Shown piece after piece: positions 51,705 through 59,934 of a stretch of 59,934 nt of DNA (the first letter of the stretch is position 1; each line of letters opens with the position of its first letter). The translations under genes and the position numbers were made by a program. This DNA comes from CALWZE01 sp964645785 (lineage in GTDB: Bacteria > Bacillota > Clostridia > Oscillospirales > Ruminococcaceae). Where the stretch lies: positions 1 to 59,934 of the forward strand of contig CAZYAV010000009.1 in the NCBI GenBank assembly GCA_964645785.1, written 5' to 3'. The notes below the pieces were generated by a model, which searched no databases, was not told the DNA's origin, and saw only the letters and a program-made list of their open reading frames with translations.

Positions 51705-53030
51705 ATGACACAAAGTGTGGTGGCGGTGGTCGGCCGGCCGAACGTCGGCAAATCCACCCTGTTTAATAAGCTGATTGGGGAGCGCCGCTCGATTGTGGAC
51801 GACACGCCCGGCGTGACCCGCGACCGGGTTTACGGCGAGTGCGAATGGCTGAATTACCGCTTTCAGCTGATCGACACCGGCGGAATCGAGACCGGGACGG
51901 ACGACGAAATCCTCCGGCACATCCGCGAGCAGGCGCAGCTCGCCATCGACATGGCCGATGTGGTGGTGATGGTGGTTGACCTGCGCGCGGGGGTCACGGC
52001 GGCGGATCAGGAAATCGCCTCGATTCTGCAGCGCAGCGGCCGGCCGGTGGTGCTGGCGGTCAACAAGTGCGACTCGGTTGGGGAGTTGCCGCTCGATTTT
52101 TACGATTTTTATGCGCTCGGGTTGGGGGAGCCGTTCGCGGTCTCCTCGGTGCACGGCCACGGCACGGGCGACCTGCTGGACGCGGTGTGCGCGCACCTTT
52201 CACCCGCGCCCGCCGAGGAGGAGGGGGAGGACGATGTCCGCGTGGCGATCATCGGCAAGCCGAACGCGGGCAAATCATCCCTGGCCAACCGCCTGATCGG
52301 GGAGACGAGGATGATCGTGTCCGACGTTGCGGGGACAACCCGGGACGCGGTGGACGCGCAGATCGAGAACGCGCAGGGCAAATTCACCATCATCGACACC
52401 GCGGGGATGCGCAAAAAGGGGCGGATCAGCGACGATGTCGAGCGGTACAGCGTCATGCGCGCGCTGGCGGCGGTGGATCGCGCGAATGTCTGCGTCGTGA
52501 TGGTCGACGCGACCGAGGGCTTCACCGAGCAGGACAGCAAGGTTGCGGGCTATGCGCATGAGCAGGGCAAGGCGTCGGTCATCGCGGTGAACAAGTGGGA
52601 TCTTGTCGAAAAGGACGGCAAGACGATGGAAAAGCAGCGCGCGCAGTATGAAAAGGATTTCAGCTTCATGTCCTACGCGCCGATTATCTTTATTTCGGCC
52701 AGGACGGGGCAGCGGGTCGACCGGCTGCTGGAGCTGGTTAAATACGTTGATACCCAGCACGCCATGCGGATTACAACGGGGATGCTGAACGACCTGCTCG
52801 CCCGGGCGGCCGCGCGGGTGCAGCCGCCGTCCGACAAGGGCAAACGGCTCAAAATTTACTATATGACCCAGGCGTCCACCCGCCCGCCGACGTTTGTGGC
52901 GTTCGTCAACCGCGCCGACCTGTTCCATTTTTCCTATCAGCGATATCTCGAAAACCAGATTCGGGAAGCGTTCGGCCTGGAGGGAACCCCAATCCGGCTG
53001 ATTATCCGGGAGCGAGGAGAGAAAAAATGA
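51705..53030 (+). CDS. der: Ribosome biogenesis GTPase Der (EngA)
   Basis: A 441-residue protein with two tandem GTPase domains: G1 GRPNVGKST and GKPNAGKSS, G4 NKCD and NKWD, DTGG and DTAGMRKKG as G3 blocks. A C-terminal KH-like domain (~350-441) binds 23S rRNA. It acts in late 50S assembly. GGGAGGTAAACG precedes the ATG. Its stop overlaps plsY by 4 bp (ATGA). Confidence 0.96.
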   Translation: MTQSVVAVVGRPNVGKSTLFNKLIGERRSIVDDTPGVTRDRVYGECEWLNYRFQLIDTGGIETGTDDEILRHIREQAQLAIDMADVVVMVVDLRAGVTAADQEIASILQRSGRPVVLAVNKCDSVGELPLDFYDFYALGLGEPFAVSSVHGHGTGDLLDAVCAHLSPAPAEEEGEDDVRVAIIGKPNAGKSSLANRLIGETRMIVSDVAGTTRDAVDAQIENAQGKFTIIDTAGMRKKGRISDDVERYSVMRALAAVDRANVCVVMVDATEGFTEQDSKVAGYAHEQGKASVIAVNKWDLVEKDGKTMEKQRAQYEKDFSFMSYAPIIFISARTGQRVDRLLELVKYVDTQHAMRITTGMLNDLLARAAARVQPPSDKGKRLKIYYMTQASTRPPTFVAFVNRADLFHFSYQRYLENQIREAFGLEGTPIRLIIRERGEKK

Positions 53031-53656
53031 GGAGCTTGTATGTGATTCTGACGGCGGCGCAGGGCTACCTGCTGGGGTCGCTCTGCTTTGGGATTATCTT
53101 TACCCGCTTGCTTGCGCACAAGGACATCCGCACGATGGGCAGCGGCAACGCGGGCATGGCCAATGTGCTTCGCTCGGTCGGCACGCTGGCCGGGGTGCTC
53201 ACCGGGATTGGGGATTTCCTGAAGGGGGCGCTTGCAATCGTGTTCGGCCGGATGCTGTTTGCGGCGGCGGGGCTTGACCCATACACCGGCAGCTGCCTTG
53301 CGGCGCTCTGCGTTGTGCTGGGGCACCTGTTCCCGGTTTATTTCGGGTTCCGCGGGGGCAAAGGGGTGATGGCCTCGGCGGGCGTCCTGCTTTTGCTCAA
53401 CCCGCTTGCGCTGCTGGTGCTGGCCGTGATTTTCGCGGTGGAATTCGCGATCTGCCGGATTATGTCCCTCTGCTCGATTACGGTGGCGGCGCTGTATCCG
53501 GTGGTGAACCTGGTGTGCGCGCTGCTGCGGGGGGAAGAGGCGCTGTTCTCCACCCTGTTTGCGGCGGTGATGGGCGGCGCGGTCATCTGGATGCACCGCT
53601 CCAACATCAAGCGCCTGCGTGCGGGGACGGAAAGCAAGCTGGTGATTAAAAAATAG
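53027..53656 (+). CDS. plsY: Glycerol-3-phosphate acyltransferase PlsY
   Basis: A 209-residue membrane enzyme using acyl-phosphate to acylate glycerol-3-phosphate, the first step of phospholipid synthesis. MGSGNAGMANVLRS matches the GSGN(P/A)GxxNxxR motif, FPVYFGFRGGKGVM the second motif; about five membrane segments. der-plsY adjacency is a familiar Firmicutes arrangement. Confidence 0.95.
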   Translation: MRSLYVILTAAQGYLLGSLCFGIIFTRLLAHKDIRTMGSGNAGMANVLRSVGTLAGVLTGIGDFLKGALAIVFGRMLFAAAGLDPYTGSCLAALCVVLGHLFPVYFGFRGGKGVMASAGVLLLLNPLALLVLAVIFAVEFAICRIMSLCSITVAALYPVVNLVCALLRGEEALFSTLFAAVMGGAVIWMHRSNIKRLRAGTESKLVIKK

Positions 53657-54016
53657 GCCTGGCCGAAAGCCTCCGCGCCGTGCGGCCTAAACCGGCGCAG
53701 CGGCGGGCAAAAGGGGCGCGCCGACCCGGCGGCCGGCTCGAGCCCCGCCTGCAAAACGGGGCTCCCGTCCCCCTAATCGAGGCCGGGGCGGGCACCGGAA
53801 GCGCCGCCCGTCCGCACCCGAATCATACCCGGCGGGCGTCCCGAACGGGGCGGCGCGGCCTTTGAGTCGGACAGGGGGTAAGGCAGAAGAACGGGGGCAG
53901 GCCGTTTGCGGTGCGAACTGCGGCGCCCGGGCTTGTCCGCCGGTGCATATGACCTGCCGGCAACAGGAAGCGTCCCCGGCGGCCTTGAGCGGCACCTGCA
54001 AGCCGGTAAAACAGAC
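53657..54016. other. GC-rich spacer after plsY
   Basis: About 360 bp, no supported gene, ending in the bidirectional terminator at 54017. Confidence 0.4.
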
Positions 54017-54047
54017 AAAAAGCGTGACGGAAACCGTCACGCTTTTT
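54017..54047. terminator. Bidirectional terminator between plsY and the DJ-1 gene
   Basis: Perfect 14-bp inverted repeat (54017-54030, 54034-54047) with AAA loop, A-run on one side and T-run on the other, so it works for both convergent transcripts. Confidence 0.92.
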
Positions 54048-54144
54048 GTTGTGAAGAGAAGAGCGGGCAAACACCCATCCAAGGGCGACTCTGTGCAGAA
54101 GCGCGCCCTTGCGGCGGGTCGGCAAAGCGGAACTTGCAGAACGG

Positions 54145-54747
54145 TCAGCCGATATCGACGGAAAACGGGTCGTCCTCCGGGTTGTCGTTCCATACGTATT
54201 CGATATTTCTTGCGGTCGCAAGGGCTACGTCCTTCCCCATCTGGTCGCTGACAAATCCAAGCGCCATATCGGTTCCCGCCGATACACCGGAGGAAGAGTA
54301 GTATTTTCCGTCTCTTATCCATCTTGCCGTTCCAACCCACAGGACGGCTGCATTCAGCGATGTAACCCATGAGAACGCCCGCTTGTTGCTGGTGGCGCGC
54401 CTGCCGTCCAAAAGACCCGTGCACGCCAACAGTGCCGACCCCGTGCAGACGGTTAGACAGTAGGCGGACGCTTCCGCAAGCCCTTTCAATGCGCGCAGAA
54501 AGTCCGGCTCGGCGACTAACGTCCGGGCGCCTTCACCGCCCGGAATCAGCAGAATGTCGGCTGAATCGATCTCCGTCAGCGGCACGGTGTGAACCAGCGC
54601 ATGTTGAGCGCTCTCTATCTCGCCGCCCGTCAGCGAGCAAAAACGGAGCGCATATCCGCTCCGCCCCAATATCTCCACGGGTCCGAAAACATCCAGGGAC
54701 TCAAAATTCGGAAATAAAAGCACATTGACGCTGGCTTGATGATTCAT
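54145..54747 (-). CDS. DJ-1/PfpI family protein
   Basis: A 200-residue protein with the nucleophile elbow CTVCTGSALLA, preceded by LLIPGGEGAR, and a late GVSAGTDMALGFV stretch. The pattern fits the isonitrile hydratase/transcriptional-regulator-like branch of DJ-1/PfpI, here without a DNA-binding domain. The substrate is not readable. GAGGGAGC lies upstream of the ATG. It faces the bidirectional terminator. Confidence 0.88.
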   Translation of the reverse strand: MNHQASVNVLLFPNFESLDVFGPVEILGRSGYALRFCSLTGGEIESAQHALVHTVPLTEIDSADILLIPGGEGARTLVAEPDFLRALKGLAEASAYCLTVCTGSALLACTGLLDGRRATSNKRAFSWVTSLNAAVLWVGTARWIRDGKYYSSSGVSAGTDMALGFVSDQMGKDVALATARNIEYVWNDNPEDDPFSVDIG

Positions 54748-55065
54748 TTCTGCTCCCTCAAAATTCAGTTTGTCGACCTGTTTGATTCTATTTTATCATT
54801 TTTGCAGGGCGAAAACAAAACGGGGCGGTTCAAAATGCCCGGAACAGGTCAGGCAGGGCAGCCCCCTGACTTGTTTTCCGGGCGTCCCCTTGCCCGCCGG
54901 GGCGCTTTGCGTGTGCGCGCCGTCTGTGCCCAATTGACAGAAGGAAGCGCCTGCGCGCGGCCTGGCTTGCTGCGCTGCGCCGAACCCGGCCGCGATAAGC
55001 CGAAAGATAAACCGGCGGCGTATCCGCGCGTGGCTCCGGATGCGGGGATGAATTTTGCAAAAGGC
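54748..55065. other. Spacer between divergent DJ-1 and rmuC genes
   Basis: AT-rich next to the DJ-1 start (possible minus-strand promoter, no clean -35/-10 pair), then GC-rich. No gene supported. Confidence 0.4.
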
Positions 55066-55094
55066 TTGAACGAATGTTCTTTTTGCGGTATACT
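55066..55094 (+). promoter_or_regulatory. rmuC promoter overlapped by a LexA-type SOS box
   Basis: TTGAAC (55066-55071), 17-bp spacer, TATACT (55089-55094) is a good sigma-A promoter. GAACGAATGTTC at 55068-55079 overlaps the -35 box and agrees with the Gram-positive LexA/DinR consensus (CGAACRNRYGTTYC) except at the outermost bases. Repressor binding there would block the polymerase. Confidence 0.72.
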
Positions 55095-55251
55095 GGAAAC
55101 GGATTTTACGGAAATTTGCGCGGCGCCCGGCGCAGCATCCGCACAGGCAGCGGCGCTGTGGCCGGTTCGGCGGGGGGATGGCCGCCGGGCGCCCGGCCGG
55201 CGTATCGGGCGGACGCTTTGAGCGAAGGCCGCGCGGGAATGGAGGAAGAGG

Positions 55252-56550
55252 ATGACAGAGCCACTGATAATCGCTACGGCGGTAATTGTGCTTGCGAACT
55301 TTGCGCTCACCCTGCTGCTGCTTTTCCGGCTCTCGCGGCGGCAGGACGGCGGGGCGCAGCTTGCGCAGCTGCGCCGGGAAATTGCGGAGGAGCAGCGGAG
55401 CTCCCGGCGGGAATCGGCCGGGAATATGCTGCAAATGACCGAGATGCTCAACCAGTCGATCCAAAGCCAGTTTGGGCGGCAGGATGCGCGGATGGACGCG
55501 CTGACCCGCGGAGTTGCGGACAGCCTGCGCACCGTGTCGGACAGCCTGAAAAACTATTCGATGCAGAGCGAGCAGCGGCTGGACGGCATCCGCTCCACGG
55601 TTGAGCGACGGCTTTCCGCTATGCAGGCGGACAACAGCGAGCAGCTGGGCAGAATCCGCGAGACAGTGGAGGAAAAGCTGCAAAAAACCCTCAACGACCG
55701 GCTGAGCCAGAGCTTTGGCCTTGTGAATGAGCGGCTGGAGCAGGTGTACAGGGGGCTGGGGGAGATGCAGACCCTTGCGAGCGGGGTCGGCGACCTGAAA
55801 AGGGTACTGTCCAACGTAAAGACGCGGGGGATCCTCGGCGAGATGCAGCTCGGCGCGATTTTGGAGCAGATCATGGCGCCCGAGCAGTATGCCCGCGAGG
55901 TCGCGACCAAGCAGGGCAGCCGCGAGCATGTGGAATACGCCGTGCGGCTGCCGAGCGAAAACGGGGAAACCGTCTGGCTGCCGATCGACGCGAAGTTCCC
56001 GCTGGACGCGTATTCCGCGCTGACGGACGCGTACGACAGCGCGGACGCAGCGCGCATCGACGCGGCGGCAAGGCAGCTGGTGGCGCGCATCCGCAGCCAG
56101 GCGAAGGAGATTCGGGATAAATACGTCGACCCGCCGCACACAACCGATTTCGCCGTCCTGTTTTTCCCGATTGAGGGGCTGTATGCCGAGGCGGTGCGGC
56201 GCGGCATGGTCGAGAGTTTGCAGCGGGAGTTCCGGATCAGCATCGCGGGACCGACGACGATGGCCGCGCTGCTGAACAGCCTGCAAATGGGCTTCCGCAC
56301 CCTGGCCATCCAAAAGCGGTCGAGCGAGGTGTGGCAGGTTCTGGGCGAGGTCAAAACCGAGTTCGACAACTTCGCCGCCGTGCTCGCCCAGACCCAGCAG
56401 CGGCTCAATCAGGCGAACGCCGAACTCGACAAGCTGGTCGGAGTGCGCACCCGGCAGATTCAGCGCCGGCTGCAGGCGGTCACCGAGGTGGAGGCGGCGC
56501 AGCCGCTCCCGGGCGGGCAGGCGGAGCACGGCCTGCCCGCAACGCCCTGA
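55252..56550 (+). CDS. rmuC: DNA recombination protein RmuC
   Basis: A 432-residue protein with an N-terminal membrane segment (~5-25), a long coiled coil (~30-190) and the RmuC nuclease-like domain (~180-400; KTRGILGEMQLGAILEQIM, VWLPIDAKFPLDAY, FFPIEGLYAEA). RmuC limits inversions and is thought to process DNA structures. TGGAGGAAGAGG precedes the ATG. Its promoter carries a LexA-like box, pointing to damage induction. Confidence 0.94.
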   Translation: MTEPLIIATAVIVLANFALTLLLLFRLSRRQDGGAQLAQLRREIAEEQRSSRRESAGNMLQMTEMLNQSIQSQFGRQDARMDALTRGVADSLRTVSDSLKNYSMQSEQRLDGIRSTVERRLSAMQADNSEQLGRIRETVEEKLQKTLNDRLSQSFGLVNERLEQVYRGLGEMQTLASGVGDLKRVLSNVKTRGILGEMQLGAILEQIMAPEQYAREVATKQGSREHVEYAVRLPSENGETVWLPIDAKFPLDAYSALTDAYDSADAARIDAAARQLVARIRSQAKEIRDKYVDPPHTTDFAVLFFPIEGLYAEAVRRGMVESLQREFRISIAGPTTMAALLNSLQMGFRTLAIQKRSSEVWQVLGEVKTEFDNFAAVLAQTQQRLNQANAELDKLVGVRTRQIQRRLQAVTEVEAAQPLPGGQAEHGLPATP

Positions 56551-56605
56551 GCGGGGGAATCTGCTGGCCGGATGGCTCGGTAGGTGTGGCGCTCCAGCGC
56601 AAGAA

Positions 56606-57060
56606 CGGCGCGTCCGGCACCGCCTCCGAGTAGCGGGTGCAGGCGGCATACCGTGTGCTCTGCGCCGTGCTCCATTTGGGGCAGGCAGCCCGATAAACCG
56701 GCGGCGCCCGCCCGCGCAGAGCATCTTTGCCGCCTGCGGCCGCCCGGCCTTTTTGGGGCTGTCTTTGGCACCCCGCTCCGGCGGCTTTTCCGGAAACACC
56801 CTGCGCCCGCGCTGCCTTATACAGTGGAACCGGATGCCCACCTGGCGGAAAATCCGGGGAAGTTGCGCGCAGAGAGAACTGCGCCGCCGGGGAACCAGCG
56901 GCACGCGTCCGGCGCAGCCTCCGGGGAGCGGGCGCAGGCGGCATGCCGTGCGCTCTGCGCCGCGCCGAATTAGGACGCGCTTTTCATTACCCAATCCACC
57001 GTGCTCCCATTCTTGGCAGGCAGCCCGATGAACCGGCGGCGCCCGCCTGCACAGAGCATA
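56606..57060. repeat. Diverged ~120-160-bp repeat pair downstream of rmuC
   Basis: 56606-56724 and ~56901-57060 share the order CGTCCGGC, GCAGGCGGCAT, CTCTGCGCC, TGCTCC, GGCAGGCAGCCCGAT and CGGCGGCGCCCGCC. The second copy has ~40 extra bp (about 56962-57001) between the CTCTGCGCC and TGCTCC blocks. The rest of the 56551-57166 spacer shows no supported gene. TGGCGGAAAAT at 56842 also occurs in the 113-bp repeat near 6959 and 7072. Confidence 0.7.
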
Positions 57061-57166
57061 CCGCTGCGCCGCTTTTACAAATTCTCGAAAAGTGCCCGAT
57101 TCGCCAAAATTCGACAGAATATGACCTTTTTCCTGTGCTATTGTAAGGAGCGGGGGGGCATGGATC

Positions 57167-57409
57167 ATGAGTCGGTATGGGGTAACAAGGTCGTTTGAAC
57201 GGGCGGAGGATGGCGGATGGGTTTGCTGTTACGGCGTGCGCATGCCAAAATTGCCGGACATCTGCTTTCGGCGGGAGCGGCACAGCCTGCGGCGGCTGGT
57301 CAGGCGCCTGAACCTGGAAAGAGCCGAAACGGGGCAGGCCATGTATATGCTGGAGGATTTCTGCATTTACTGGTCTACCCCCTGGCGGGAAAACCGCCCG
57401 GTGCGATGA
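57167..57409 (+). CDS. Small DUF6514-like protein
   Basis: An 80-residue protein: MSRYGVTRSFE start, YGVRM in the middle, then RLVRRLNLERAETGQAMYMLEDFC, which resembles DUF6514 (YGI...DIS...lv..lN...VEDFL). ATG 57167 has a G-rich AAGGAG region upstream (57145-57158); an out-of-frame ATG at 57160 gives only a 12-codon peptide that overlaps its start. Function unknown. It lies just after the repeat pair and before a terminator. Confidence 0.6.
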   Translation: MSRYGVTRSFERAEDGGWVCCYGVRMPKLPDICFRRERHSLRRLVRRLNLERAETGQAMYMLEDFCIYWSTPWRENRPVR

Positions 57410-57493
57410 TGTAGGGGCGGCAAAGGCGCTGGCGGGACGCCGGGCTTCTGCGCAAAACCGCCGGCATGTCCGCCGCCGGGATAATACAGACAG

Positions 57494-57529
57494 AGCCGCA
57501 GTATTCGTCGGGGATACTGCGGCTTTTTC
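57494..57529 (+). terminator. Terminator after the DUF6514-like gene
   Basis: Perfect 11-bp stem (57494-57504, 57514-57524), 9-nt loop, followed by TTTTT. Confidence 0.88.
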
Positions 57530-57554
57530 TGTGTGGCCAAAGCGCCGAAAAACA

Positions 57555-57584
57555 GTGACAAACAGTCCCGGTTTGTGATACACT
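57555..57584 (+). promoter_or_regulatory. Probable promoter of the hybrid kinase gene
   Basis: GTGACA (57555-57560), 18-bp spacer, TACACT (57579-57584), 31 bp before the start codon. Confidence 0.5.
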
Positions 57585-57615
57585 CAAAAGCGGAAGGACA
57601 CGGGAGGGCCGGTTG

Positions 57616-59850
57616 ATGGAGAGGAACAACTGGGAGCACCATTTTATTGAAAAAATTCTGACGCTGCTCGGAATTCTGCAAAAGAAGCAGGTGGATATCG
57701 GCCGGATGGGCGAGGCGGAGATCCGCGCGGCTCTGGCCGGCTCCGAAGCCGGGGCGGAGACCGAATCCGCCTATGATATCCTGCGGTTTATGGACGAGAT
57801 GCCGGGCGGCTTTTTGATTTATGCGGCGGACGAGGCGGAGCAGATCATCTACGCGAACCGGGGGCTGCTTGAGATTTTCCAGTGCCGGTCGATGCGGGAG
57901 TTCCGGGAGATGACCGGGAACTCGTTCCGCGGGATTGTCTATCACGAGGATCTTGAGGAGGTGGAGCAGAGCATCCGCGCACAGATTTCCGCCAGCCACC
58001 TCGATCTCGACTATGTCGAATACCGCATCCAACGCGCGGACGGCGCGCTGCGGTGGATAGAGGATTACGGCCACTTTGTCCGCAACGAGAACGCCGGGAA
58101 TTTCTTCTATGTTTTCATGGTTGACGCGACCGAAAAGCGGGACAGAATGCAGACAGAGCGCGCAATTCTGCTGAGCGAATCGCGGGAAAAGGAGCAGCGG
58201 ATCCAGAGCCTGATTGAGAGCTATGACAAGGAGCGCGCGCTGATTAACCAGGAGTATCTGCGCCGCCTGGAGGTCATCGAGGGGCTGAGCATCAACTATG
58301 AGTCCATCCTCTACGCCGACCTTGCGGCGGATCAGGTGATGCCCTACCGGCTCAGCAGCCGGACGCAGCCGATGTTTGAGGAGCTGTTCCGTATCCGCTC
58401 CTACAGCGGCTACTACGCGGACTATGTGGCAAAATGGGTCTGCCCGGAGGACAGGCAGACGGTTGAGGAGATGACCTCGCCCCCCTATATCCGCGCGCAT
58501 CTGGCGCAGGCGCCGTCGTATTACCTCAATTACCGCGTGCTGATTGGCGGTGAGGAGCAGTATTTGCAGCTCCGGCTGGTCAATGTGGGGCGGCAGGGCG
58601 GCTGCACGCAGGTGGTTCTGGGTTACCGGAGGGTGGACGAGGAAATCCAGAAGGAGATGGAGCAGAGGCGAACCCTCGCGCAGGCGCTCAGCGACGCGAA
58701 CGCCGCCATGACGGTGAAGAATACCTTCCTGTCCAATATGTCCCACGATATGCGCACGCCGCTCAACGCGATTCTGGGCTTTATTGCCCTGGCGCGCAGG
58801 TCAATTGACGACCCCGGGAGCGCGCTCGGCTATCTCGACCGGGCGGAGGCTTCCGCCCGGCAGCTGCTTGACCTGATTGACAAGGTGCTGGAGCTGGCGC
58901 AGGAGCGTTCCGAGCAGGCGCATGTCCCCGATTCCCTGTGCAGCCTGTGCGATATTTCGCGGGAGGTTTACGCCTATTTGCAGCCGCAGGCGGAGGAAAA
59001 GCGGATCGACTTTTCGCTTGACCTTTCCGCGCTGCGCTGCCCGGAGGTGTACAGCGACCCCGAAAAGCTGCGGCGGATGCTGCTGTACCTTGTCAACAAT
59101 GCGCTGACCTACACCAACCCGGGCGGCCGGGTCGGTGTGCAGATTGAGCAGGGCGCCGGCCTGCCCAACAATGTGGACGAATACAGAATCGTCGTCTGGG
59201 ATACGGGAATCGGCATCAGCAGGGAATTCCTCGACCGCATCTTCGACCCGTTTGCGCGGGAGAGGAACACGACCCTGAGCGGGGTTCACGGCGTCGGCCT
59301 GGGGCTGACCATCGTGCGCAACCTCGTCGACCACATGGGCGGAACCATTGAGGTGGAAAGCGAGCTTGGCGCGGGGAGCCGGTTCACCGTGACCCTGCGG
59401 CTGCGCCGCCAGGTGCAGACGGAGCCGGGCGAGAAGAGCGCCCGGCCGGCGGAGCGGGTCGGGGGCGGGTCGATTCTGCTTGTTGAGGACAACGAAATCA
59501 ACCTTGAAATTGAGATGATTCTGCTGGAGGAGGCGGGCTTCCGGGTCGATACGGCGGAGGACGGCCGCGCCGCGCTGGAAAAAATCAAAGCGGCCGCGCC
59601 GGGTCAGTACGATCTGATCCTGATGGATATCCAGATGCCGGTGATGGACGGGTGGCAGGCCGCGCGGGCAATCCGGAAGCTGGAGAATCCCGCGCTGGCC
59701 GGCATCCCGATCATCGCGCTGTCCGCCAACGCGCTGGACAGCGACGCGCGCCGCTCGCTTGAATCCGGGATGAACGCGCATATGAACAAGCCGCTGGATA
59801 TGCCGGCGCTTCTGGACAAGATTGACGAGGTGCTGCACGCGGGCGGCTGA
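57616..59850 (+). CDS. Soluble hybrid histidine kinase with PAS domain and receiver
   Basis: A 744-residue cytoplasmic sensor with no membrane segment. A PAS domain lies at ~55-175 (GGFLIYAADEAEQIIYANRGLLEIFQC), a second PAS-like region at ~215-345, then HisKA with phosphorylatable His377 in FLSNMSHDMRTPLN, HATPase with N-box LVNNALTY, G1 DTGIGIS and G2 GVGLGL, and a C-terminal receiver with Asp671 in LILMDIQMPVMDG. GGGAGG precedes ATG 57616; a TTG one codon earlier is less likely. No response regulator or Hpt gene is adjacent, so output is unknown. Confidence 0.93.
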   Translation: MERNNWEHHFIEKILTLLGILQKKQVDIGRMGEAEIRAALAGSEAGAETESAYDILRFMDEMPGGFLIYAADEAEQIIYANRGLLEIFQCRSMREFREMTGNSFRGIVYHEDLEEVEQSIRAQISASHLDLDYVEYRIQRADGALRWIEDYGHFVRNENAGNFFYVFMVDATEKRDRMQTERAILLSESREKEQRIQSLIESYDKERALINQEYLRRLEVIEGLSINYESILYADLAADQVMPYRLSSRTQPMFEELFRIRSYSGYYADYVAKWVCPEDRQTVEEMTSPPYIRAHLAQAPSYYLNYRVLIGGEEQYLQLRLVNVGRQGGCTQVVLGYRRVDEEIQKEMEQRRTLAQALSDANAAMTVKNTFLSNMSHDMRTPLNAILGFIALARRSIDDPGSALGYLDRAEASARQLLDLIDKVLELAQERSEQAHVPDSLCSLCDISREVYAYLQPQAEEKRIDFSLDLSALRCPEVYSDPEKLRRMLLYLVNNALTYTNPGGRVGVQIEQGAGLPNNVDEYRIVVWDTGIGISREFLDRIFDPFARERNTTLSGVHGVGLGLTIVRNLVDHMGGTIEVESELGAGSRFTVTLRLRRQVQTEPGEKSARPAERVGGGSILLVEDNEINLEIEMILLEEAGFRVDTAEDGRAALEKIKAAAPGQYDLILMDIQMPVMDGWQAARAIRKLENPALAGIPIIALSANALDSDARRSLESGMNAHMNKPLDMPALLDKIDEVLHAGG

Positions 59851-59934
59851 GCGGTCTGCCGCGGCCGATTCTCCGGCAATGTCTGCGCCTCGCGGTACCT
59901 CTCTGCGCCCCGCGGCAGCCGCGCCGCCGGTTGG
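59851..59934. other. Right edge of the window
   Basis: 84 bp of GC-rich sequence with no recognised feature. Confidence 0.4.

Noticed and set aside
1..59934. CRISPR array, prophage, integrase or intact insertion sequence
   Set aside because: No regularly spaced short direct repeats with unique spacers, no transposase or integrase motifs, and no phage structural genes were seen.

Overview
The window is a GC-rich, chromosomal, housekeeping-dominated stretch of a spore-forming Clostridia genome. The most likely home is a gut Oscillospiraceae/Ruminococcaceae-type bacterium. The evidence is Firmicutes-style genes and gene order (ObgE, Mini-III RNase, ScpA-ScpB-DUF2953-GerW-RluB, DUF512-Der-PlsY, MtaB, a SigH-like sigma factor, KtrAB-type potassium uptake), sigma-A promoters, many strong intrinsic terminators, and a bile salt hydrolase starting MCTAATY. 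The species cannot be fixed from sequence alone. No rRNA, CRISPR array, intact insertion sequence, prophage or restriction system was seen.

Layout. 1-1490: 3' part of a tRNA-Leu on the minus strand, then a DUF362 gene behind a MerR-type (19-bp spacer) promoter. 1939-6658: a three-gene secreted cassette made of a lipoprotein, a 1037-residue M6-like metalloprotease with a propeller-like region and an Oscillospiraceae-type C-terminal module, and a small Gly-rich membrane protein. 7258-11172: two MATE exporters, a SigH-like sigma factor and a zinc-ribbon protein. 11623-14642: HAD phosphatase with DUF2809 (minus), then a flavoprotein. 14931-15232: a low-GC, frameshifted DUF6485 gene. 15622-22393: uppP, ftsK/spoIIIE, a ComEC-like MBL hydrolase, DUF3006, then hisS. 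23106-27973: amino-acid permease and C26 peptidase (minus), nitroreductase, TrkH and TrkA. 28160-30585: L21, L27, ObgE, Mini-III. 31098-38564: purA (minus), an unknown membrane protein, rmlA-rmlB, and the bile salt hydrolase. 38861-40687: L28, DUF3795 and GNAT on the minus strand. 40918-44850: M50 protease, scpA, scpB, DUF2953, gerW, rluB. 45337-53656: mtaB, dacF, pgi, a P-loop protein, L32, DUF512, der, plsY. 54145-59850: DJ-1/PfpI, rmuC behind a LexA-like box, a DUF6514 protein, and a soluble hybrid histidine kinase.

The genes fit a sporulating, wall-remodelling anaerobe: undecaprenyl phosphate recycling, dTDP-sugar precursors, a D,D-carboxypeptidase, SMC loading and DNA translocation, with sporulation genes interleaved. 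The parts least explained by known biology are the secreted protease cassette, a pair of homologous promoter modules driving DUF3795 and GNAT, several imperfect repeats confined to the unusually long GC-rich spacers, and structured inverted repeats upstream of the bile salt hydrolase and rml genes.
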